From an uncultured Bacteroidales bacterium (GTDB taxonomy: Bacteria > Bacteroidota > Bacteroidia > Bacteroidales > ML635J-15), in contig CALJNE010000064.1 in the NCBI GenBank assembly GCA_937982115.1, positions 1 through 50,683 of the forward strand: 50,683 nucleotides of DNA. The letters run 5' to 3'. A program made the position numbers and the translations under genes. Below the pieces are notes generated by a model. The model made no database searches. It had not been told where the DNA came from and worked only from the letters and a program-made list of their open reading frames with translations. Position 1 is the stretch's first letter; every line of letters starts with the position of its first letter. Shown here piece after piece: positions 8,601-16,139 of the stretch.

Positions 8601-9516
8601 CGGAATTTACAATGTTGGTTTAACCGTTAACAACTCCTGTGGTGCAACAACGCTCACCAAACCAAGGTATATCTATGTATTTAGTGGTCCTGTTCAGTCA
8701 TATTGTGATACAATCACAACAATATCACCAAACGAAGTTATTGAGCCTCGCGTTCCACCATCAACATGGGGATTTATTGCAGGTCAAAACGGAGACAGAA
8801 TAACTGCTTATGCTAATTATTTCCATGATTATACCTTCAGTGAAATTCGCAGAATTATTGTTCCTATTAAATATGCAGTGTATGGATCTTATACTTCTTA
8901 TGTGAGATTTACTGTTTGGGATGGAAATACCCCAACTCCTCAAAATGTCCTTGGAGAAAAGAAAGTTTACATCAGAGATTTAGTTGCTAATCAGAACAAT
9001 GTTATCACATTCGATTCTCCAATCAGTATCAATGGACCGTTCTATATTGGTTATACTTTGAATTATCCTGATGCTGATAATGACGGATTCAGTGATGATA
9101 GATTTGTCGTTGGTATTGCTGCTCCAAGAGGTACTGATCCTGCAAATAATACTTTGTATCTGAGAAAATCAAATCAGTGGTACACTTGCACAGAATTCTA
9201 TGGTTACAGCTCTTCATTGCCGATTAAGCCTATTACCTGTCTGGTTGATATCGAAGACTTTATTGCTGAATATAGCATAACTCTTTATCCTAATCCGGCT
9301 AAGGATAGAATAAATATCAATATCGCTGACGAAAATATTATCAACCCGAATATCTTTGTTTACGATGCTCTGGGCAGAAAATTGGATGTTAACTTTGACA
9401 AAAATTCAATGTATGAATATTCTGCTGATGTTAGCAGCTTGCCCGAAGGAATCTACTTTGTGAAACTCTATACCGACAATATGGTTATTAACAAAAAAAT
9501 GTTACTCGTAAAATAG
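5665..9516 (+). CDS. Secreted lysyl-endopeptidase-like serine protease with six PKD domains and T9SS sorting domain
   Basis: 1283 residues. A signal peptide (about residues 1-22, ending IYAQ) is followed by a trypsin-fold protease. The triad appears as His262 in LTADHCGG, Asp314 in GGSDFLLIEL and Ser400 in GGSSGSPLF, the arrangement of lysyl endopeptidases. Six PKD domains follow, starting near residues 480, 566, 654, 741, 832 and 922, with recurring W-W-F-GGTP and Y-TPG-Y-V-L motifs. An unassigned jelly-roll-like region (about 1020-1200) precedes a T9SS type A sorting domain (ITLYPNPAKDR to MLLVK, about 1203-1283). The protein should be exported by Sec, carried by T9SS and anchored to the surface or released. 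The third PKD domain carries four Cys, unlike the other five. A terminator follows at 9537. Confidence 0.93.
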   Translation: MKKLVLVGLLIYLFSGISIYAQQSFGGTPLSFTHKNLTQDVDRIIVPQPDMSLIAQEDQAREKNGELFRIGVVIDVDINMNNSGTWDILEDGTKIWRLRISCKDAQALTILYSHFYLPEGSQLFLYNENRRQVLGSFDNRNNPIRGTEYSTQMVQGETTWLEYIQYPHVTEQAILNISGIVYNYRNVDSFVGYYRDDKPTGFGQSGSCNVNINCPEGANWQTEKRGVAEIYVIDGWSAGFCTGTLVNNTAQDGKPYFLTADHCGGTVSAANLNQWQFYFHFEASGCSNPGSAPSYQTITGATFRSRGPQTGGSDFLLIELNTTAANIASINGYYNGWDRSTSASPSGVGIHHPSGDIKKVSTYTSPLTTVTWSGGMANAHWKADWVQTVTNWGITEGGSSGSPLFNGVNKLVVGTLTGGSSACGVPASQANDYYGKFSIHWESNGTTDDRRLRPWLDPQGTNPTTLPGYDPNATAGYPPVADFVGNPTTVTAGGTVSFTDLSTNNPTSWSWSFPGGTPNSSTQQNPTITYNTPGTYSVTLTATNAHGNDQEVKNNYITVVSAGSLVADFVGNPTTINPGETVSFTDQSVGNPTSWSWTFQGGTPATSTQQNPTVTYPNPGVYSVTLTISDGTNNNTKIRSNYITVTGGGGGDLVANFVASSYNIIAGQCINFTDLSTGNPTSWAWSFPGATPLSSTNQNPSNICYNTPGMYDVVLQVQNAITQNTYICSQCITVIPDPNAPVADFVADRTVVPVGGVVRFTNTSQNGPFNQWAWTFEGGTPGTYNDSVPPPIAYMTVGTYDVELRCRKTNGVQDVELKQNYIKVVPRATTPPTANFAANYTVIAPGESVNFIDLSTGTPYTWQWQFQGGNPSSSTQVNPMGIVYNTAGQYSVTLRVTNEFGEDVMTKEAYIIVSATDPCTEAPQVAFTANTRLIPAGESVRFQDLSTGFPTYHTWSFPGGTPSFSHEGTPTEPIYYNTAGIYNVGLTVNNSCGATTLTKPRYIYVFSGPVQSYCDTITTISPNEVIEPRVPPSTWGFIAGQNGDRITAYANYFHDYTFSEIRRIIVPIKYAVYGSYTSYVRFTVWDGNTPTPQNVLGEKKVYIRDLVANQNNVITFDSPISINGPFYIGYTLNYPDADNDGFSDDRFVVGIAAPRGTDPANNTLYLRKSNQWYTCTEFYGYSSSLPIKPITCLVDIEDFIAEYSITLYPNPAKDRININIADENIINPNIFVYDALGRKLDVNFDKNSMYEYSADVSSLPEGIYFVKLYTDNMVINKKMLLVK

Positions 9517-9536
9517 TAATTTTTAAGTGATATTTT

Positions 9537-9575
9537 AAAACCTCTGATTATCTTTGCATGGTCAGAGGTTTTTTT
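9537..9575 (+). terminator. Terminator of the protease gene, with a promoter element in its loop
   Basis: An 11-base stem AAAACCTCTGA/TCAGAGGTTTT around a 14-base loop, followed by a T run, 20 bases after the protease stop. The loop contains TATCTTTGCA (9549-9558), a match to the Bacteroidota -7 element. Confidence 0.8.
9549..9556 (+). promoter_or_regulatory. Possible -7 element of the ABC importer operon
   Basis: TATCTTTG lies 19 bases before the chosen start of the substrate-binding protein gene. No good TTTG is seen 19-22 bases upstream (only TTTTTAAG), so support is partial. It sits in the loop of the preceding gene's terminator. Confidence 0.4.
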
Positions 9576-10700
9576 ATGATGAGATTTGATTATATATTGA
9601 TTTTTTTATTTTTTGTATTCATAATTTCCTGTAAAAATCAAAACTACAAGGAAACAGACTCAAAAATTATTGCGAATAAATATGCTTCCGGTTTTGAAAT
9701 TAATGAAATCGAAAACGGATATATCATAAAAATTAAAGACTTTAACAAAAACAACGATTCTACTATACAAAGCTTTCTTTTAACAAAGGTTCAGAAAGAA
9801 AAAGAAGATAACAATTTTATTAATATACCGGTCAGAAAAATTGTTTGCCTTTCTACAACACATTGTGCATTTATTTCAACACTCGGAGAAGAAAACACTA
9901 TTAAAGGAATTGGCGGAACTAATTATGTTTATGATTTTAAATTGCGAAGTTTGATAAATCGTAAAGAAATCCAGGAAGTAGGCTATGATAATCAGCTTAA
10001 CCTCGAAAAAATATTATCAATAAATCCTGATGTGGTTTTTGCTTTTGGTATTGACAATGCAGGAATATCTTCGTTTCAAAAACTTATTGATGTTGGCATT
10101 CCTGTAGTTTTTGTTGGAGATTTTAAAGAAAAATATCCTCTTGGCCGTACCGAATGGATAAAACTATTCGGATGCTTTTTTAATAAATACGAAACGGCAG
10201 TACATTATTTTGACAGTGTGGAAAATAACTATAATAATAAAATTAATTCAATAAAATCGACAACTCAAAAACCCAGAGTTTTGGTTGGGCTATCATGGCA
10301 AGGAACATGGTGGGTGCCAGGCGGAGATTCGTTTTTTGCAAAATTTATTAAAGATGCCGGCGGAGATTATATCTTTTCAGACAATAGCTTGAATGAAAGT
10401 ATTCCAAAAACTATTGAAGAAATATTTTCTCAGGCAAAAGACGTTGATATATGGTTGAATCCGGGCTCGTATAATAGCAAGCGTTCGATGCTGGATGCAG
10501 ATAAAAGAATTCAAGAATTTTCGGCATTTAATAATTCTGAAATTTTTAACAACAACAAGAGAGTAAATAATTTTGGCGGTAATGATTTCTGGGAATCGGG
10601 AGTAGTTCAACCCGATAAAGTGTTAAATGATTTAATTATCATCTTTTCCCAAAAGGATAATATTGAAGATGATTTATATTATTACAAACGTCTGGAGTAA
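9576..10700 (+). CDS. ABC importer substrate-binding lipoprotein (BtuF/FecB family)
   Basis: 374 residues. The N-terminus ends in a lipobox-like FIISC, giving an inner-membrane or surface lipoprotein. The fold is a class III periplasmic binding protein: first lobe RKIVCLSTTHCAFISTLGEE, linker helix, second lobe VLVGLSWQGTWWVPGGDS. Such proteins bind Fe-siderophore, haem, cobalamin or similar chelates; the sequence does not say which. ATG 9576 is chosen because the earlier ATG at 9558 lies in the preceding terminator stem. The permease follows after three bases and then the ATPase, so this is the first gene of a complete importer operon. No TonB-dependent receptor is encoded next to it. Confidence 0.87.
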   Translation: MMRFDYILIFLFFVFIISCKNQNYKETDSKIIANKYASGFEINEIENGYIIKIKDFNKNNDSTIQSFLLTKVQKEKEDNNFINIPVRKIVCLSTTHCAFISTLGEENTIKGIGGTNYVYDFKLRSLINRKEIQEVGYDNQLNLEKILSINPDVVFAFGIDNAGISSFQKLIDVGIPVVFVGDFKEKYPLGRTEWIKLFGCFFNKYETAVHYFDSVENNYNNKINSIKSTTQKPRVLVGLSWQGTWWVPGGDSFFAKFIKDAGGDYIFSDNSLNESIPKTIEEIFSQAKDVDIWLNPGSYNSKRSMLDADKRIQEFSAFNNSEIFNNNKRVNNFGGNDFWESGVVQPDKVLNDLIIIFSQKDNIEDDLYYYKRLE

Positions 10701-10703
10701 ATA

Positions 10704-11723
10704 ATGAAAAATAAAAATTTTAAAACATATTTGAGCTTTTTCATTCTTTCAATAATCCTTGTTGTTGTTTTTTTATGGGATTTAAGTACCGGTAATGCAA
10801 AAGTTCCCTTTAATGAATTGTTGAAATTTATTTTGCCCTGGGAAAAATCTTCTGATGAATACTATTTATTGATTAGGGAATTTAGGTTTTCGAGGGTAGC
10901 TATGGCATTTATTGCCGGAACTGCTCTTTCGGTTTCGGGATTACTAATGCAAACGATTTTCCGAAATCCTCTTGCAGGCCCTTATGTTCTTGGAATCAGC
11001 AGCGGAGCAGGACTTGGCGTTGCTCTGGTGGTTCTTGGTACCGGATTTTTATCGTTTTCGTTAAGCAGCATTACAATAATCTTTTCCGCAATCATCGGGT
11101 CTGCGGCAGTATTACTTATTATTCTTGCCATCTCGATGCGAATGAGAGATACTGTAAGTATTTTAATTATAGGTATTCTTTTGTCGGGAGTGATTGGTTC
11201 CATAATTAGTATTTTACAATATTATGCAGCCGATATCAACGTAAAATCTTATGTTATCTGGACAATGGGTTCGCTGAGTTCTGTTTCCTTTAGGGATATA
11301 AAATTGATTTTTCCGATTATTTTGTTCTTTAGTTTTGCAGCATTCATTTTATCTAAAAAGTTAAATCTCCTTCTTCCCGGCGAAAGTTTTGCAATAACTA
11401 TGGGAGTTAACTTAAAATTGATAAGAATATTTACTTTTATTATTGTAAGCATTTTAACAGGTGTAGTTACGGCTTTTTGCGGACCACTCGGATTTATCGG
11501 AATTGCAGTTCCTCATATTGCAAGATGGTTGTTTAATTCGTCAAACCATTTTGTGATTATTCCCGCGAGCTTTATCGTTGGCGGAATTGTGATGCTTTTC
11601 AGTGATATTCTTACTCATGTTTTTGTTTCTCAAGGTATTATCCCCGTAAATGCAATTACAGCTATTATTGGTGCTCCTGTTGTTGTTTGGATTGTAGTTA
11701 AAAATAAAAGAGTAATTGTATGA
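10704..11723 (+). CDS. ABC importer permease, FecCD/BtuC family
   Basis: 339 residues with about nine or ten hydrophobic membrane segments. Family hallmarks are SGLLMQTIFRNPLAGPYVLG near residues 75-95 and the GPLGFIGIAVPHIAR coupling-helix region near residue 255. It forms the homodimeric channel that works with the ATPase encoded by the overlapping downstream gene and the upstream binding lipoprotein. It moves a metal chelate or corrinoid from periplasm to cytoplasm. Confidence 0.93.
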   Translation: MKNKNFKTYLSFFILSIILVVVFLWDLSTGNAKVPFNELLKFILPWEKSSDEYYLLIREFRFSRVAMAFIAGTALSVSGLLMQTIFRNPLAGPYVLGISSGAGLGVALVVLGTGFLSFSLSSITIIFSAIIGSAAVLLIILAISMRMRDTVSILIIGILLSGVIGSIISILQYYAADINVKSYVIWTMGSLSSVSFRDIKLIFPIILFFSFAAFILSKKLNLLLPGESFAITMGVNLKLIRIFTFIIVSILTGVVTAFCGPLGFIGIAVPHIARWLFNSSNHFVIIPASFIVGGIVMLFSDILTHVFVSQGIIPVNAITAIIGAPVVVWIVVKNKRVIV

Positions 11724-12448
11724 TGCGGGATACGGGTTTAAATATTCACGATTTATCAGTAGGATATAAATATCCAATACTGGAAAAGATCAATCTAAGT
11801 TTACTCCCGGGAAATATTGTGTGTTTAATTGGTGAAAACGGGTCGGGTAAAACAACATTTTTAAATACTCTCGCGGGATTACTAAAGCCCAAAAAAGGTA
11901 AAATTCGACTTGGAGAAAAAAATGTAACTGATTTAAGCGTTTCACATCGAAGTAAACTAATAAGTTATGTCCCTTCAAAAACAGATGCTTTTGTTCAATT
12001 ATCTGTTTATGATATTGTTTCAATGGGCAGAAGTCCTTACACAAATATATTCGACCTCAAGTCAGCGGAAGATAAAGAATTAATTGATAAAGCTCTTGAA
12101 AATTTTAATTTAAAAACTCTTTCCGATAAAAAACTTTTTGAAATAAGCGATGGAGAACGACAGAGATGTATGATTGCCAGAGCTTTCGTGCAACAAACTC
12201 CGGTTATATTGCTGGACGAACCGGCTGCTTTTCTTGATTATCATAACCGAAAAAAACTTATAGAAGATTTATTGAAGTTGACAGAAGTTGACAAAAAAAT
12301 GATAATTTTTTCAAGTCATGATATAGATTTAGTGTCGAAGAAACTTCAATTATTCTGGGTTTGCGATAAAGAGACAGGAACAATATTCGAATTTGACCTG
12401 TCCAAAGAAGGAGAAAACAAAACTATTTTAGAAATTATTGGGAATTGA
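11720..12448 (+). CDS. ABC importer ATPase, FecE/BtuD family
   Basis: 242 residues. Walker A is GENGSGKTT, the Q-loop region is SYVPSKTD (Gln is not obvious there), the signature is ISDGERQRCMIARAF, Walker B is VILLDEPAAFLD, and the H-loop His is in FSSHD. The gene overlaps the permease stop by four bases, indicating coupling. It powers the importer encoded by the two preceding genes. The signature reads SDGER rather than the common SGGQ, a variation frequent in Bacteroidota BtuD-like proteins. Confidence 0.92.
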   Translation: MMRDTGLNIHDLSVGYKYPILEKINLSLLPGNIVCLIGENGSGKTTFLNTLAGLLKPKKGKIRLGEKNVTDLSVSHRSKLISYVPSKTDAFVQLSVYDIVSMGRSPYTNIFDLKSAEDKELIDKALENFNLKTLSDKKLFEISDGERQRCMIARAFVQQTPVILLDEPAAFLDYHNRKKLIEDLLKLTEVDKKMIIFSSHDIDLVSKKLQLFWVCDKETGTIFEFDLSKEGENKTILEIIGN

Positions 12449-12497
12449 AGTGATAACTTTGTTCTGGATATTACTATTTTCAGCAGAAATTTTAATA

Positions 12498-12624
12498 TTT
12501 AACCGCAGAGAACGCTAAGTGTTACGCGGAGTTACGCAAAGTCAAAATGAAAAAAGACTAGGCGATGGAAAATAAATCTTTGTGCCTTTTGCGGTTATTT
12601 TCTTTGCGAAACTTTGCGGTTTAA
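12498..12624. repeat. Imperfect inverted repeat of the CGCAGAG/TTTGCGG type
   Basis: The spacer after the importer operon begins with TTAACCGCAGAGAACGC and ends with CTTTGCGAAACTTTGCGGTTTAA, an imperfect inverted repeat about 127 bases across with internal TTACGCGGAGTTACGCAAAG. It has markedly more C+G than its surroundings. It resembles short dispersed repeats I know from other environmental genomes, but only one copy is in this window. The rest of 12449-12808 shows no gene. Confidence 0.5.
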
Positions 12625-12808
12625 TTTTTTACGAGAAATTATAAAAACTTAAATTACGAATTGGGAATTGCTAAAAACTAAGCCGTTAAAAACGAAAAAA
12701 AATTATTGTAAAACATTTTATTGAAAGGAGACAATAAATTACTATATATTCTTGCAATAAAACAGAACTGAAAACGTTTTAGTGTTTGGATTTTAAAATT
12801 AAAAATTT

Positions 12809-12842
12809 TTTGTTGAAAATATATCTTTTTAATGTATCTTTG
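12809..12842 (+). promoter_or_regulatory. Promoter of the bamD operon
   Basis: TTTG (12809-12812) and TATCTTTG (12835-12842) are 22 bases apart, the Bacteroidota -33/-7 pair. The -7 element is followed by CA, and the bamD ATG lies only 12 bases downstream, so the mRNA leader would be very short. Confidence 0.75.
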
Positions 12843-12854
12843 CAGTTTGAAAAA

Positions 12855-13658
12855 ATGAGTAAAAGAAGATTATACATATTACCGTTGGTTTTTGCTGTAA
12901 TTTTTTCGTGCAGCGATTATCAAAAGCTTTTGAAAAGCAATGATAACGAGTTGAAATATGCTCGTGCAGTTGAATATTTCGAGAAAAAAGATTTTTATAA
13001 AGCTCAAACTTTACTCGAAGATTTAAGAGGAATTTTTCGCGGTACGGATAAAGCCGAGATGGTTAGTTATTATTATGCTTATACCACTTATGAAATGGGC
13101 GAATTATCACTAGCTGCATATTTATTTAAAAATCATGCGATGACCTTCCCGTCAAGTCCCAAAAAGGAAGAAGTGGAATTCATGGCTGCATATTGCTATT
13201 ATTTGATTTCACCCGAACCTTCTCTCGATCAAACATACACAAAATCGGCAATTACCGAACTTCAAAATTTTATTGAGAAATATCCTAATTCGGAAAAAAG
13301 AGCGGAAGCAGAAGAATTATTAAGTAAATTGCAATTTAAACTCGAAACAAAAGCTTACAATAACGCGATGTTGTATTTCAGGATAATGGACTATAAAGCA
13401 GCAATTATCGCTTTAAAAAATGTGCTTGCTGATTTTCCTGATACAAAATATCGTGAAGATATAATGTTTACAATCATCAGGGCATCATATCTCCTGGCAG
13501 AAAATAGTGTTTACAGTAAACAGATTGAAAGATACAAAGCCACAATAAACGAATATCTTAATTTTGTGGATAAGTTTCCTGATTCAAAAAGAATAAAAGA
13601 GGCTGAGAAAATTTATACTAACTCACTTAAAATTTTAGAAAGTAAAAATGGACTATAA
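12855..13658 (+). CDS. bamD: Outer membrane assembly lipoprotein BamD
   Basis: 267 residues from ATG 12855. A short signal sequence ends at Cys18 (VIFSC), the probable lipidation site. The mature protein is a chain of TPR-like helices (AVEYFEKKDFYKAQTLLEDL, YYAYTTYEMGELSLAAYLF, SKLQFKLETKAYNNAMLYF), the BamD/YfiO architecture. It supports BamA in folding outer-membrane beta barrels. A frame extension upstream (TTG at 12786) is rejected because it would run through the promoter. It overlaps the next gene by 11 bases. Confidence 0.9.
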   Translation: MSKRRLYILPLVFAVIFSCSDYQKLLKSNDNELKYARAVEYFEKKDFYKAQTLLEDLRGIFRGTDKAEMVSYYYAYTTYEMGELSLAAYLFKNHAMTFPSSPKKEEVEFMAAYCYYLISPEPSLDQTYTKSAITELQNFIEKYPNSEKRAEAEELLSKLQFKLETKAYNNAMLYFRIMDYKAAIIALKNVLADFPDTKYREDIMFTIIRASYLLAENSVYSKQIERYKATINEYLNFVDKFPDSKRIKEAEKIYTNSLKILESKNGL

Positions 13659-14001
13659 AAAAACAGAAGCACCTGTAACAACAGTAACACGCAACATTGT
13701 TGCATTGGGTGAAAAAACCGGAAATATCTACGAGGCTGTGATGATTTGTGCCAAAATGGCCGATAAAATTAATCAAGAATTAAGAGAAGAACTCTACAAA
13801 AAACTTGAAGAGTTTTCTTCTTATACCGACAATCTGGAAGAAATTCATGAAAATCGTGAGCAAATTGATGTTTCAAAGTATTATGAAAAACTTCCAAAAC
13901 CAACTCTAATTGCAGTTGAAGAATTTATTAATGACAGAATTTATTACAAAACTGTCGAAGATGAAGCGACAGAAAGAATAGACTCTTTTGATGCCGATTA
14001 A
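13648..14001 (+). CDS. rpoZ: RNA polymerase omega subunit, Rpb6 type
   Basis: 117 residues. The segment TVTRNIVALGEKTGNIYEAVMICAKMADKIN is the Rpb6/omega core that wraps the beta-prime C-terminus. The acidic C-terminal half (KYYEKLPKPTLIAVEEFIND) is typical of the longer Bacteroidota version. Position between bamD and coaBC is the conserved order in this phylum. It begins 11 bases inside bamD. Confidence 0.85.
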   Translation: MDYKKTEAPVTTVTRNIVALGEKTGNIYEAVMICAKMADKINQELREELYKKLEEFSSYTDNLEEIHENREQIDVSKYYEKLPKPTLIAVEEFINDRIYYKTVEDEATERIDSFDAD

Positions 14002-14012
14002 ACATTATGTGA

Positions 14013-15227
14013 ATGTTAAAAGGAAAAAATTTTTTATTAGGGATAACAGGTAGTATTGCAGCTTATAAGGCTGCAATACTTGTTAGATTACTCGTTAAAG
14101 AAGGAGCAAACGTCAAGGTGATAATGACGCCTAAAGCTAAGGAATTTATCACTCCCTTGACGATGGCTACACTTTCGAAAAATCCGATTCTTGTTGATTT
14201 TTATAATCCCGAAAACGGAGATTGGAATTCTCACGTTGACCTCGGAATTTGGGCAGATGCTTATATTATTGCTCCGGCCTCTGCAAATACTCTCGGGAAA
14301 ATGGCAAACGCCGTTGCAGATAATTTGCTCGTTACAACTTATTTATCTGCAAGATGTCCTGTTTTTATTGCTCCAGCTATGGATATGGATATGTATGCTC
14401 ATCCTGCCAATTTAAAAAATATTGAAATTCTGAAATCCTTCGGTAATATTTTTATCGAACCGGCAGAAGGTGAGCTTGCCAGCGGCTTAGTTGGTAAAGG
14501 CAGAATGGAAGAACCGGAAAATATTGTTAATTTTATTAAAAATTACTTCTCAAAAAAAAAATCTCTTGAGGGAAAAATAATACTCGTAACTGCAGGACCA
14601 ACATACGAAAAGATTGATACAGTAAGATTTATCGGCAATTATTCTTCCGGGAAGATGGGCTATGCTATTGCAAACGAAGCAGCATCTCGTGGGGCCGAAG
14701 TAATTTTAATATCAGGACCATCGAATGAGAAAATCCCGAGTTCGCCAAATATTAAACTCTACAAAGTAGAATCTGCCGGAGAAATGTATGATACAGTTAT
14801 GAGGTGTTATACTGAATGTAATGTTGCAATTTTTGCTGCTGCTGTTGCAGATTTCACTCCCGAAATAACCAGCTCCGAAAAAATCAAAAGGAAATCCGAT
14901 TCCATCGAAATAAAACTTGTTCCTACTCGTGATATTGCTTTTGAAGCCGGCAAATTAAAACGTTCCGACCAGATAAATATCGGATTTGCACTCGAAAGCG
15001 AAAACGAAATTTTTAATGCTCAGGAAAAATTGAAAAATAAAAATTTTGATTTCATCGTTTTAAATTCATTGAAAGATTCGGGAGCCGGATTTAATACAGA
15101 GACCAATAAAATTACTATTTTTGACAATAAACAACAAAAAACAGAGTTTAATTTAAAGTCAAAAACTTTGGTAGCAAAAGATATTATTGATAAATTAGAG
15201 GAAATTTTAAAAGAACTCGCAAAATGA
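14013..15227 (+). CDS. coaBC: Bifunctional phosphopantothenoylcysteine decarboxylase / phosphopantothenate-cysteine ligase
   Basis: 404 residues. The N-terminal flavoprotein domain (1-175) has GITGSIAAYKA, the His of NSHVDLGIWAD, PASANT and the substrate clamp APAMDMDMY. The usual Asn of PAMN is Asp here, as is common in Bacteroidota. The C-terminal ligase domain (about 185-400) starts ILVTAGPTYEKID and has FIGNYSSGKMGYAIA and AAAVADFTP. Together they convert 4'-phosphopantothenate to 4'-phosphopantetheine for coenzyme A. Four-base overlap with porD downstream. Confidence 0.95.
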   Translation: MLKGKNFLLGITGSIAAYKAAILVRLLVKEGANVKVIMTPKAKEFITPLTMATLSKNPILVDFYNPENGDWNSHVDLGIWADAYIIAPASANTLGKMANAVADNLLVTTYLSARCPVFIAPAMDMDMYAHPANLKNIEILKSFGNIFIEPAEGELASGLVGKGRMEEPENIVNFIKNYFSKKKSLEGKIILVTAGPTYEKIDTVRFIGNYSSGKMGYAIANEAASRGAEVILISGPSNEKIPSSPNIKLYKVESAGEMYDTVMRCYTECNVAIFAAAVADFTPEITSSEKIKRKSDSIEIKLVPTRDIAFEAGKLKRSDQINIGFALESENEIFNAQEKLKNKNFDFIVLNSLKDSGAGFNTETNKITIFDNKQQKTEFNLKSKTLVAKDIIDKLEEILKELAK

Positions 15228-16138
15228 AAATAAATATTATAATTATACTATTGCTGATAATTTCTCCGTTCGTAAGCATAGCTCAGGAACTTGATTGCAG
15301 AATACAAATAAACCATTCCAAACTTCAGGGAACTACTTACGAAAAGTTGTTCCAAACAATGAATCAGGAATTGTACAAGTTTGTAAATAATACTAACTGG
15401 ACGAAAAATGTATTTGCAAAAGAAGAACGGATAGAGTGCAATATAATGATTACAATTGACGAGCAAGTGTCTTCAGATGAATTTAAAGGTAAAATACAGG
15501 TTTCAAGTTCCAGACCGGTTTATGGGACATCATACAACTCACCGATATTAAATTTACAGGATAATTATTTTCAATTCAAATATGTTGAGTTTGAACCACT
15601 GGAGTTTAATCCCAACATGCATTCAAGTAATCTGGTTTCGGTGATTGCCTATTATGTTTATATTATAATAGGATTGGATTATGATAGTTTTGGTCCAAAT
15701 GCGGGAACCCCGTATTTTCAAATTGCAGAAAAAATTGTCCAGAATGCCCAATCGGCCGTGGAGCCTGGTTGGAAGGCTTATGAAAACTTAAGAAATCGTT
15801 ACTGGCTTGTCGAAAATCTCTTAAATGATCAGTACAGTGGAGTGCGAGAATTTATGTACAAGTATCATCGTCAGGGAATGGATCGTCTGGGAGATAAACC
15901 TGCAGATGCCCGTCAGTCAATCGAACAGGCTATTGATGAATTGAAAAATGTTCACAGACGTAAGCCCGAATCTTATATAATGACTTTGATTACAAGTGCA
16001 AAAGGAGACGAAATTGTAAATATCTTCACCGAAGGCTCGCCCGACCAAAAAGCCAGAGTCGTTAACGTTATGAAAGAACTGGATCCTGCTAATTCAAGTA
16101 AATACGATAGAATAATGCGTGAATCATCTTCATTCTGA
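15224..16138 (+). CDS. porD: Type IX secretion system protein PorD (DUF4835)
   Basis: 304 residues with a signal peptide ending near SIAQ. Recognisable family segments are LDCRIQINHSKLQGT, FKYVEFEPLEFNPN, NLVSVIAYYVYIIIGLDYDSF and the C-terminal ELDPANSSKYDRIM. PorD homologues are needed for T9SS-dependent secretion in Porphyromonas; exact role unsettled. The coaBC-porD-recN order is conserved in the phylum. Two T9SS cargo proteins are encoded nearby (5.7 and 18.5 kb). It overlaps coaBC by four bases. Confidence 0.88.
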   Translation: MKINIIIILLLIISPFVSIAQELDCRIQINHSKLQGTTYEKLFQTMNQELYKFVNNTNWTKNVFAKEERIECNIMITIDEQVSSDEFKGKIQVSSSRPVYGTSYNSPILNLQDNYFQFKYVEFEPLEFNPNMHSSNLVSVIAYYVYIIIGLDYDSFGPNAGTPYFQIAEKIVQNAQSAVEPGWKAYENLRNRYWLVENLLNDQYSGVREFMYKYHRQGMDRLGDKPADARQSIEQAIDELKNVHRRKPESYIMTLITSAKGDEIVNIFTEGSPDQKARVVNVMKELDPANSSKYDRIMRESSSF

Positions 16139-16139
16139 T

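Noticed and set aside
9517..9575. Cobalamin riboswitch before the importer operon
   Set aside because: The space is only about 60 bases and is filled by a terminator hairpin; no B12-box-like sequence is seen.
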